DNA from: Streptomyces populi
GTDB taxonomy: Bacteria; Actinomycetota; Actinomycetes; Streptomycetales; Streptomycetaceae
Direction of reading: 5' to 3'
Length of the DNA stretch: 64,000 bases
NCBI RefSeq assembly: GCF_002911015.1
Contig: NZ_KZ626879.1
Span: 1 to 64,000, forward strand
Shown: piece after piece, positions 57,389-64,000 of the stretch
Numbering within the stretch: the stretch's first letter is position 1
Layout of the letters: each line of letters opens with the position of its first letter
Made by a program: the position numbers and the translations under genes
The notes under the pieces: model-generated
The model's input: only the letters and a program-made list of their open reading frames with translations
What the model was told of the DNA's origin: nothing
The model's database searches: none

Positions 57389-58807
57389 ATGACCCCCAAG
57401 CACCCGGCCGGCAGCCTTCCACCGCACCACACCCCGGCGGAGCGCGCCGCGCTCGGCAAGGCCGCCCGCTCCGCCGTGCCGCGCTCCAGCCACGCCGACT
57501 TCACCCCCGCGCCGAAGCGTCCCGACCCGGTGGACATCGTGGAGGCGCAGTCCGCGACCCGGGTGCCCGAACTCGTGCCGATCCGCTACGGCCGGATGAC
57601 CGAGTCGCCGTTCCGCTTCTACCGCGGGGCCGCCGCCATCATGGCCGCGGACCTCGCCGGCACGCCCCGGTCCGGCATCAGGGCGCAACTGTGCGGTGAC
57701 GCGCACCTGTTGAACTTCCGGCTGCTGGCCTCCCCGGAGCGCCGCATGATGTTCGACATCAACGACTTCGACGAGACGCTGCCCGGCCCCTGGGAGTGGG
57801 ACGTCAAGCGGCTGTCCGCCAGCCTCGTCATCGCGGCCCGGGCGAACGGCTACAGCGGCAAGGAGCGCGCCGACATCGTCCGTACGACGGTCCGGTCGTA
57901 CCGCGAGTGGATGCGGCGCTTCGCCGGCCTCGGGAACCTCCCCGTCTGGTACACGCATTTCGACGAGGACTGGGTACGGACCCACATCGTCGGGGAGCTG
58001 GGCTCGCGGGGGCGTGACCGCTGGAAGAAGACGACCGCCAAGGCGCGCAGCCGCGACAGCCTCCAGGCGTTCAACAAGCTCACGCACGTGGTCGACGGCA
58101 AGGCTCTGATCGCCGCCGATCCCCCGCTCGTCGTCCCGCTGCAGGACCTGCTTCCCGACATGGAACGCGGGGCTCTGGAGAAGCAGCTCCGCAAGCTGAT
58201 CGGGAGCTACGGCCGGAGCCTGAGCACGGACCGACGGTTCCTGCTGGGCCAGTACCGGTTCGCCGACGTGGCCCGCAAGGTGGTCGGGGTCGGCAGCGTG
58301 GGCACCCGCTGCTGGATCATCCTCATGCTCGGCCGGGACGACTCGGATCCGCTGCTCCTGCAGGCCAAGGAGGCGGACGAGTCGGTGCTGGCGCCCTACG
58401 TCGGCACGAGCGAGTACCGGACGCAGGGCGAGCGTGTGGTCGCCGGCCAGCGGCTCATGCAGGCCACCAGCGACATCTTCCTGGGCTGGGAGCGGGCCGA
58501 GGGCATCGACGGCCGTCGACGGGACTTCTACGTGAGGCAGTTGCGGGACTGGAAGGGCATAGCCGAGCCCGAGCTGATGGTACCGGCGGCCATGCGGGCC
58601 TTCGGCGAGCTGTGCGGTGCCACGCTGGCCCGCGCGCACGCGAGGTCGGGCGACCGGATCGCCATCGCCTCCTACCTGGGCGGGGGCGACGTCTTCGACC
58701 GGGCGCTCGTCCCGTTCGCCGAGGCGTACGCGGACCAGAACGAGAAGGACCACCAGGCCCTCGTCGACGCCGTCCGCTCGGGCCGCGTCAAGGCCGAGGC
58801 CGCCTGA
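57389..58807 (+). CDS. DUF2252 family (kinase-fold-like) protein
   Basis: 472 residues. PIRYGRMTESPFRFYRGAAA, QLCGDAHLLNF, MMFDINDFDETLPGPWEWDVKRL and RHA-type ARAHARSGD with YLGGGDVFDRALVPFAEAYADQ are the DUF2252 marks. GDAHLLNF and DINDFD resemble the catalytic and metal loops of aminoglycoside-phosphotransferase-like kinases, so phosphotransfer is a reasonable guess, not a proven activity. GGAG lies nine bases before ATG 57389. The GH15 gene follows after 53 bases, suggesting a shared mRNA. Confidence 0.88.
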   Translation: MTPKHPAGSLPPHHTPAERAALGKAARSAVPRSSHADFTPAPKRPDPVDIVEAQSATRVPELVPIRYGRMTESPFRFYRGAAAIMAADLAGTPRSGIRAQLCGDAHLLNFRLLASPERRMMFDINDFDETLPGPWEWDVKRLSASLVIAARANGYSGKERADIVRTTVRSYREWMRRFAGLGNLPVWYTHFDEDWVRTHIVGELGSRGRDRWKKTTAKARSRDSLQAFNKLTHVVDGKALIAADPPLVVPLQDLLPDMERGALEKQLRKLIGSYGRSLSTDRRFLLGQYRFADVARKVVGVGSVGTRCWIILMLGRDDSDPLLLQAKEADESVLAPYVGTSEYRTQGERVVAGQRLMQATSDIFLGWERAEGIDGRRRDFYVRQLRDWKGIAEPELMVPAAMRAFGELCGATLARAHARSGDRIAIASYLGGGDVFDRALVPFAEAYADQNEKDHQALVDAVRSGRVKAEAA

Positions 58808-58850
58808 CAGAAGCCGTCGGCGGAGGCCGCCCGACAGAAACGTCCGGCAA
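58798..58850 (+). repeat. imperfect 26-27 base tandem duplication across the DUF2252 stop
   Basis: The phrase gccgcctgacagaagccgtc is followed by gccgcccgacagaaacgtcc. The copies span the stop codon and the short spacer, so the duplication lengthened the gap to the GH15 gene. Confidence 0.7.
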
Positions 58851-58860
58851 GGAGGCCCGC

Positions 58861-60678
58861 ATGGACCGTTATCCCCCCATCGCCGACCACGGCCTGGTCG
58901 GGGACCTACAGACCGCCGCCCTGGTGTCGTCCCAGGGCGTGGTCGACTGGTTCGCGGCACCCCGCTTCGACTCCCCCAGCGTCTTCGCCTCGCTGCTGGA
59001 CCACGACGGCGGCGGCTGCTTCCGCCTCGCGCCCGATCACCCCGAGGGGACCTGGAGACAGCTCTACTACCCGGACACGGCGGTCGTGGTGACCCGCTTC
59101 ATGTCGCCGGACGGCGTGGGCGAGACCATCGACTTCATGCCGGTCCTCACGGGCCCGACGCCGAGCGACCGGCACAGTCTGGTGCGCGTCGTCCGCACGG
59201 TGCGCGGCACCGTGCACTTCGGTCTGGAGTGCCGGCCGCGGTTCGACTACGCGCGGGCGGCCCACGAACTCGAACTGGTCCCCGGCGGAGCCGTGTTCCG
59301 GTCCCCCGGGGCCGTCGCCCACCTCCAGGGCAACATCCCGCTCGAACGCGACGGCCAGGACGTCCGGGGCGGCATCACCCTCCGGAACGGCGAGACGGCG
59401 GCCGTCGTGTTCACGATGTGCGGGCCGGACGGCGAGGCCCCGCCGCCCCCCACGGTCGACGGACTCACCGGGGCATTGTGGAACAACGTCGACTTCTGGC
59501 AGAAGTGGGTCCGGACCTCGAACTACCGCGGCCGCTGGACGGAGATGGTGCACCGCTCCGCGATCACCCTCAAGCTCCTGACCTACGCCCCGACCGGGGC
59601 GCCGGTCGCCGCCGCCACCATGGGGCTGCCCGAGCAGATCGGCGGCGAGCGCAACTGGGACTACCGGTACACGTGGGTGCGCGACGGCTCGCTGTCGGTG
59701 CGGGCGCTGCTCGACCTCGGCTTCGTGGAGGAGGCGACCCATTTCACCCACTGGCTGGGCGACCGGCTGCGCGAGCGCGAAGGGCCGGACGACGAACCGC
59801 TCCAGATCATGTACCGGGTCGACGGCGACCCGCACCTGACGGAGGAGGTCCTGGCGCACTTCGAGGGCTACCGGGGCTCGTACCCGGTGCGCGCCGGCAA
59901 CGGAGCCGCCGGCCAGTTGCAGCTCGACATCTACGGCGAGGCCCTCTACGCGCTGGCCGAGAGCCGCGCGGTGCGAGAACAGGGCAGCTACCAGGGCTGG
60001 AAGGCGCTGGCCGGCATCCTGGACTGGCTCGCGGACTCATGGGACCGCCCCGACGAGGGCATCTGGGAGACCCGGGGCGGGCGCAAGGACTTCACCTACA
60101 GCCGGGTGATGTGCTGGGCCGCCTTCGACCGGGGTCTGAAACTGGCCCAGGAGTACAGCAGACCGGCCGACACCGTCCGCTGGACGAGGGCCCGGGACGC
60201 GATCCTCGAACAGGTGATGGAGCGCGGCTGGAACGAGAAGCAGCGGGCGATCGTCCAGCACTACGACAGCGAGGTCCTGGACGCCTCCCTGCTGCTGGCG
60301 CCCCGCGTCGGCTTCGTCTCCGCACGGAGCCCCGGCTGGCTGAGCACCCTGGACGCCATGGAGCGCGTCCTCGTCTCCGACAGCCTCGTCTACCGCTACG
60401 ACCCCGAGGCGTCCCCGGACGGGCTGCGCGGCTCCGAGGGGACGTTCAGCCTCTGCACGTTCCTGTACGTCGACGCGCTCGCGCGGGCGGGACGGCTCCC
60501 CCAGGCCCGCTACACCTTCGAGAAGATGCAGACGTACGCCAACCACGTCGGCCTGTTCGCCGAGGAGATAGGCCCGAGCGGCGAGCAACTGGGCAACTTC
60601 CCGCAGGCGTTCACCCATCTCTCCCTCATCATGGCCGCGACGACGCTGGACGAGGCGCTCGACCGGCTGCGGCCCTGA
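58861..60678 (+). CDS. glycoside hydrolase family 15 (glucoamylase/trehalase-like)
   Basis: 605 residues. An N-terminal beta-sandwich of about 270 residues (PPIADHGLVGDLQTAALVS; GVVDWFAAPRFDSPSVF) precedes the alpha/alpha barrel (ERNWDYRYTWVRDGSLSVRAL). Catalytic acid near E402 in DEGIWETR and base near E575 in GEQLGNFPQAFTH. Actinobacterial relatives hydrolyse trehalose or maltooligosaccharides. There is no signal peptide, so it is intracellular. AAGGAGG lies just before ATG 58861. Its 3' end overlaps the convergent ClC gene by 50 bases. Confidence 0.93.
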   Translation: MDRYPPIADHGLVGDLQTAALVSSQGVVDWFAAPRFDSPSVFASLLDHDGGGCFRLAPDHPEGTWRQLYYPDTAVVVTRFMSPDGVGETIDFMPVLTGPTPSDRHSLVRVVRTVRGTVHFGLECRPRFDYARAAHELELVPGGAVFRSPGAVAHLQGNIPLERDGQDVRGGITLRNGETAAVVFTMCGPDGEAPPPPTVDGLTGALWNNVDFWQKWVRTSNYRGRWTEMVHRSAITLKLLTYAPTGAPVAAATMGLPEQIGGERNWDYRYTWVRDGSLSVRALLDLGFVEEATHFTHWLGDRLREREGPDDEPLQIMYRVDGDPHLTEEVLAHFEGYRGSYPVRAGNGAAGQLQLDIYGEALYALAESRAVREQGSYQGWKALAGILDWLADSWDRPDEGIWETRGGRKDFTYSRVMCWAAFDRGLKLAQEYSRPADTVRWTRARDAILEQVMERGWNEKQRAIVQHYDSEVLDASLLLAPRVGFVSARSPGWLSTLDAMERVLVSDSLVYRYDPEASPDGLRGSEGTFSLCTFLYVDALARAGRLPQARYTFEKMQTYANHVGLFAEEIGPSGEQLGNFPQAFTHLSLIMAATTLDEALDRLRP

Positions 60679-61933
60679 ACGGCGGGATGTCCGGGCCCTG
60701 CGGAAGCAGTTCCACGGTCACGAAGGACACCACGGCGGCGAGCACGATCACCGGCACCGTTCCCGAGTTGCCCACCAGGAGGACGACCAGCACGACGCAG
60801 CTGACCGGCAGCCTGAGCGCGGCGGCGGACGCCGCGGCCATGCCGGCCGCCATGGCCGGTACGACACCGAACCCCGGGAGCGGTGCCAGCAGGGCGCCCA
60901 TCGCGCCGCCGAGGAACAGCGAGGGGAACACCGGGCCGCCCCTGAGGCTGCCCAGGCACAGCGCGTACGCGATGGACTTGAGCACCAGGACGGCCACCAG
61001 GCTGCCGACCGACCAGGCGTGCGGGTGGGCGGCGAGCTGGGCGAGGGTGGTCTGGCCGGACAGGGCCACCTCGGCCGGCGAACGGTCGGTGAGGACCGCG
61101 TAGAGCGCCGCGCAGCAGCCCGCTCCGAGCCCGCACAGCACCGTGGTCCGCAGGATGTGCGCGGACACGGCGCGGGCCGCGTACCGGCCGCCCACGATCA
61201 CCCAGTGGACACCGAACCCGATCACGACCGCCATCAGCACCGACCAGACCACGTCCCCGGTGTCGAGGGTGGAGGGCGCGGGCAGTCCGATCCTGAGGCT
61301 GCCGGTCTGTAGTCCGGTCCAGTCGTCGAAGCCGGTGAACACGATGGCGCCGACCCCGCTGGCGAGCAGCGCGGGCAGCATCACCGCGAAGAGCTGGGGT
61401 CCGCCGACACCGGCGACCTCCATCAGCAGCACGGCCGCGACCAGGGGGCTGCCGAAGATCGCCGAGATGGCCGCGGCGGCGCCCGCGGCACCGAGGAGCG
61501 CCGTGCCCTGGGGGGTCGCGGGGGCCCGTAGGAGATCCCGGAGCAGCAGGGCCAGGCCTCCGCCGAGGGCGATCAGCGGTGACTCGGGGCCGAGCACGGC
61601 TCCCAGCGGCAGGCTGGCCAGCGCGGCGAGCACGATGCCGGGCAGCGCGGACGTCGCCACCCCGCCGGCGTGCAGCCCCGAGGCCGGGATGTGTCCGCCC
61701 CGGCCCGGAAGCCACCGCACGATCAGGCCCACCAGCACGCCCGCCAGGAGCATCGGGGGAAGCGGCCACCACCACGGCGGATCCGACCATCCGAGATCCT
61801 TCGGCCACTGCTCCCACAGCAGATGTTCCAGCTCGTGCAGGAGCACCAGGAACCAGAACGCGGCCAGCGAGACCGGGACACCGATCACGGCGCAGAACAC
61901 CAGTGCCTTGCGGTACGCGGGCTGCATCAGCAT
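60629..61933 (-). CDS. ClC-family chloride channel/transporter
   Basis: 434 residues from ATG 61933, about ten hydrophobic segments. GPESPLIALGGG (place of GREGP), GSPLVAAVLLMEVAGVGG, and GGPVFPSLFLGGAMGAL (GxFxP) are filter-region motifs of ClC proteins; no C-terminal CBS domain. The frame stays open upstream, and the soluble segment AEPKSEKAGPAPGD ... EAEQLRN probably belongs to the protein, because a perfect AGGAGA lies six bases before an ATC codon at 62041, while ATG 61933 has no ribosome-binding site. The true start is therefore uncertain (61933 or 62041). Confidence 0.85.
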   Translation of the reverse strand: MLMQPAYRKALVFCAVIGVPVSLAAFWFLVLLHELEHLLWEQWPKDLGWSDPPWWWPLPPMLLAGVLVGLIVRWLPGRGGHIPASGLHAGGVATSALPGIVLAALASLPLGAVLGPESPLIALGGGLALLLRDLLRAPATPQGTALLGAAGAAAAISAIFGSPLVAAVLLMEVAGVGGPQLFAVMLPALLASGVGAIVFTGFDDWTGLQTGSLRIGLPAPSTLDTGDVVWSVLMAVVIGFGVHWVIVGGRYAARAVSAHILRTTVLCGLGAGCCAALYAVLTDRSPAEVALSGQTTLAQLAAHPHAWSVGSLVAVLVLKSIAYALCLGSLRGGPVFPSLFLGGAMGALLAPLPGFGVVPAMAAGMAAASAAALRLPVSCVVLVVLLVGNSGTVPVIVLAAVVSFVTVELLPQGPDIPPFRAAAGRAPRPASSRP

Positions 61934-62275
61934 GTTCCGCAGCTGCTCGGCCTCCGTGGGCTGGTTTCCCGGCGGGGACTCCGCCCCGGCGGACCGGTCA
62001 CCCGGAGCGGGCCCGGCCTTCTCGGACTTCGGCTCGGCGATGGGTCTTCTCCTACGTCCGCTCGGAGGGATGCTGCCGTGGAGCCGCCGTGCGGCCGCCG
62101 TCGGGCCGCCGGGGGATTCTGCCGTCGGAGCGCGAGCGTACCCACGAGGCCCTCCGCATCCGGGCGGCCCGCGCGCCGAGCCCCGAAAACCCTCCGGGTG
62201 GACGTGCCCCGCGCGCTCGTGACCCGACGCGGGCGTTCCGGCCCGGCAGGCCCTCGCCCCACGTAGCCTCGCTCC
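61934..62275. other. divergent region between ClC and MFS genes
   Basis: About 340 bases; the part up to 62041 may be the N-terminal coding end of the ClC gene. The remainder should hold both promoters. TAGCCT at 62264-62269 is the only clear -10 box. Confidence 0.4.
62264..62269 (+). promoter_or_regulatory. -10 box of a probable leaderless transcript (MFS leader ORF)
   Basis: TAGCCT, six bases (cgctcc), ATG at 62276. Confidence 0.5.
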
Positions 62276-62371
62276 ATGACCGGCGAACGCCTCGGACGGC
62301 ACGCGACCGCCCCCGACGGCGGAAAGCGGTTCTTCCGCGCTCCGTCCGTGCCGCGGAAGCCGGTCCGGTGA
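62276..62371 (+). CDS. putative 31-residue basic leader peptide
   Basis: ATG 62276 lies six bases after a TAGCCT box, and the frame of 31 codons ends at TGA 62369-62371. That stop overlaps the GTG start of the MFS gene (GTGA). The peptide begins MTGERLGRHA and is rich in Arg/Lys (about eight basic residues). This layout (leaderless start, terminal overlap) suits translational coupling or attenuation of the transporter. It could alternatively be a remnant of an older start of the transporter in another frame. Confidence 0.45.
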   Translation: MTGERLGRHATAPDGGKRFFRAPSVPRKPVR

Positions 62372-63591
62372 CCGGGCCCCCCGGCTCCCCGGGCAGCCCC
62401 GAAGCTCCCGAAGCCCCTGTCGCTCCGGCGGCCCCGGCCCGGCAGATGTGGCCGCTGTACGCGGCCGGATTCACCACCGCCTTCGGCGCCCACGGCATCG
62501 CCGCGAACCTCGGCGGCCACGGCGGCGGTGCGGTCACCTCGCTGCTGGTGCTCGGCGGGCTGCTCGCCCTGTACGACGGCGCCGAGGTGCTGCTCAAGCC
62601 GGTCTTCGGCACGCTCGCGGACCGTGTCGGGGCCCGCCCGGTCCTGCTCGGCGGGCTCGTCGCGTTCGCCGCCGCCTCCGCCGTGTACGCGCTGGCGGAC
62701 AGTCCCGGCCTGCTGTGGGCGGCGCGCCTCGGTCAGGGCGCCGCCGCGTCCGCCTTCTCGCCCTCCGCCTCCGCGCTGGTCGCCCGGCTCAACCCGGCGG
62801 CGAAGCACGGCAGGGCCTTCGGCGGTTACGGCTTCTACAAGTCCGTCGGCTACACCCTCGGCCCGCTGCTCGGCGGAGCGCTCGTGTGGACCGGCGGGCT
62901 GCGACTGCTGTTCACGGTCCTCGCGGTGACCGGCGCGGCCGTCGCCGCCTGGGCGGCGCTCGCCGTCCCCGTGGTGCCGCCGCTGCCGAAGGCCCGGCAG
63001 ACGGTGCTGGACCTGGCCCGGCGGCTGGCCCGTCCGGACTTCCTCCGTCCGACCGCGGCGCTGGCCGCGGCGACCGCCGCCCTGTCCGTCGGCGTGGGTT
63101 TCCTGCCCGTCTCCGGCCGGGCGGCCGGCCTGGACACGGTCGCCACGGGTGCGGCCGTGTCCGTGCTCGCCGCCTGCGCGGCCGTCGTCCAGCCCCGGGC
63201 CGGACGCGCCCTGGACGCCGGGCGTCTCACCGCGCGCGGCGGCATCCTGGCGGGGCTGCTGCTCACCGCCGCCGGTCTGGGCTGCGCGACCCTGCCGGGC
63301 GTTTCGGGGGTGCTGTCCGGCGCGGCGCTGATCGGCGTCGGAACCGGCCTGATCACCCCGCTCGGCTTCGCCGCCCTGGCCGTCTCGACCCCGGCCGAAC
63401 GGCTCGGCCAGACCATGGGCACGGCCGAACTCGGCCGCGAACTCGGCGACGCGGGCGGCCCGTTGCTCGTCGCCACGGTCGCCGCGCTCACCACCCTCGA
63501 CCACGGCTACGCGACACTGGCCGTGCTCCTGGCCATCGCACCGGTGACGGCTCTCGTACGCCGGGCGGCGAGGGAACCCGGCTCCCGCTGA
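62368..63591 (+). CDS. major facilitator superfamily transporter
   Basis: 407 residues from GTG 62368 with about 12 hydrophobic helices after a Pro/Ala-rich N-terminus. GTLADRVGARPVLLGGLVAF is the loop 2-3 MFS signature, FGGYGFYKSVGYTLGPLLGG is the motif-C-like helix 5 typical of drug-proton antiporters, and ERLGQTMGTAELGRELGDAGGPLLV lies in helix 10-11. An exporter of a small molecule is likely. No good ribosome-binding site precedes the GTG; translation may depend on the overlapping leader ORF. Confidence 0.88.
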   Translation: MTGPPGSPGSPEAPEAPVAPAAPARQMWPLYAAGFTTAFGAHGIAANLGGHGGGAVTSLLVLGGLLALYDGAEVLLKPVFGTLADRVGARPVLLGGLVAFAAASAVYALADSPGLLWAARLGQGAAASAFSPSASALVARLNPAAKHGRAFGGYGFYKSVGYTLGPLLGGALVWTGGLRLLFTVLAVTGAAVAAWAALAVPVVPPLPKARQTVLDLARRLARPDFLRPTAALAAATAALSVGVGFLPVSGRAAGLDTVATGAAVSVLAACAAVVQPRAGRALDAGRLTARGGILAGLLLTAAGLGCATLPGVSGVLSGAALIGVGTGLITPLGFAALAVSTPAERLGQTMGTAELGRELGDAGGPLLVATVAALTTLDHGYATLAVLLAIAPVTALVRRAAREPGSR

Positions 63592-63614
63592 CGGAGCACG
63601 CGCCGCGCGGGAGC
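63581..63614 (+). terminator. possible weak hairpin after the MFS gene
   Basis: gctcccgc (63581-63588) and gcgggagc (63607-63614) pair across an 18-base loop overlapping the stop codon. Confidence 0.3.
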
Positions 63615-64000
63615 GCGACGGCGCCGACGCGGGGAGGAGCGCCGTCGGGGGTCTGCCGGGCACCGCTCCGGACCGCGGTCACCCCGGACCGGATGGACGG
63701 CTCCGCCGGCCGAGGGGCACTTCCACGGTCAGCCGGCGGGGGCTCGTGGTCGGTGGGCCGCCCCGCGTTCGATCGTTCGACGAAATCCGTGGTCCACCGG
63801 TCCGCGGCCTCACTTCCGCGCTCATCGGCCGCTTCGGCTCGCGGCCCGGCGTGCGCGCGTCGTACGGTCGGTGGTACCGCACGGCACCGACACCGACGGC
63901 CGGGCCTTCGCGGCACACGGCGCGGGACGATCCGGACGGGACGAGGGCCGTGTCGGCTGCCCGTTGAACCGTTCGGCCGGACGGTGCGTACCAGTCGCCG
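63592..64000. other. right-edge region without a supported gene
   Basis: About 400 bases. Short frames on both strands (for example 63679-63918 on the minus strand) lack ribosome-binding sites and domain-like sequence. A gene beginning beyond the window could use part of it as promoter. Confidence 0.35.

Noticed and set aside
63679..63918. 79-codon minus-strand frame at the right edge
   Set aside because: No ribosome-binding site or recognisable domain; Arg/Pro/Gly-rich shadow composition.
1..64000. A secondary-metabolite gene cluster or classical defence system
   Set aside because: No PKS, NRPS, terpene, lanthipeptide, restriction-modification, CRISPR-Cas, toxin-antitoxin or other defence genes could be recognised.

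Overview
The window is chromosomal DNA from a Streptomyces-type actinomycete. It has very high GC, G/C-ended codons almost throughout, a SigB/SigF-family sigma factor, a SpoIIE-PP2C phosphatase, an orphan gas-vesicle protein, several DUF families typical of streptomycetes, and a complete ccr-meaA cluster. I find no rRNA, tRNA, insertion sequence, phage or CRISPR array. Strand use is mixed, as expected in a chromosome arm or mid-arm, with about 55 genes in short transcription units.

Layout. 1-9433 (minus): a metallo-beta-lactamase-fold hydrolase cut by the window edge, coupled to an aminotransferase-fold protein without lysines; a repeat-stalk surface protein; a sigma factor; a seven-bladed FG-GAP propeller; DUF6158 with a truncated MDMPI-type fragment; and an ABC-F ATPase. 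9537-16274: a PAP2-diacylglycerol kinase fusion, a methyltransferase, a tiny membrane protein, an orphan GvpF/L, transketolase, a holin-like protein and a VOC protein. 16518-25173 (minus): DUF5107, a GNAT, and a peptidase group (M55 D-aminopeptidase, M20, S9, S66 LD-carboxypeptidase) that looks suited to wall-peptide turnover. 25352-33094: SpoIIE phosphatase, SRPBCC protein, a radical SAM protein with a LexA-type box at its promoter, a secreted peptidase-like hydrolase, a Rid protein, a GNAT and a HEAT protein.

33504-44415 (plus) is the metabolic core. A duplicated 3-hydroxyacyl-CoA dehydrogenase and a TetR regulator are followed by the ethylmalonyl-CoA operon: ccr (crotonyl-CoA carboxylase/reductase), meaA (ethylmalonyl-CoA mutase), a CitE-like lyase, a MaoC hydratase and an acyl-CoA dehydrogenase. 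Together they convert acetyl-CoA-derived crotonyl-CoA to glyoxylate plus propionyl-CoA, supplying anaplerosis and C4/C5 extender units. psd and pssA (phosphatidylethanolamine synthesis) come next.

44777-51166 is a tightly overlapping branched-chain-type ABC importer (livFGHMK order) divergent from a PucR regulator, with a palindromic operator candidate between them. 51507-64000 holds glycerate kinase, ADP-ribosylglycohydrolase, Nudix, SHOCT, DUF7144, DUF6325, a GAP-family membrane protein, a DUF2252 kinase-like protein with a GH15 glucoamylase-like enzyme, a ClC channel, and an MFS transporter preceded by a putative 31-codon leader ORF.

The most notable items are the LexA-box/radical SAM pair, the palindrome-rich ccr promoter beside a TetR gene, the coupled leader peptide of the MFS gene, the lysine-free aminotransferase homologue, and a recurring TANNNT-six/seven-base-start layout that predicts many leaderless mRNAs. 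Nothing here proves a wholly new system. All functional calls are from reading motifs, without database searches.
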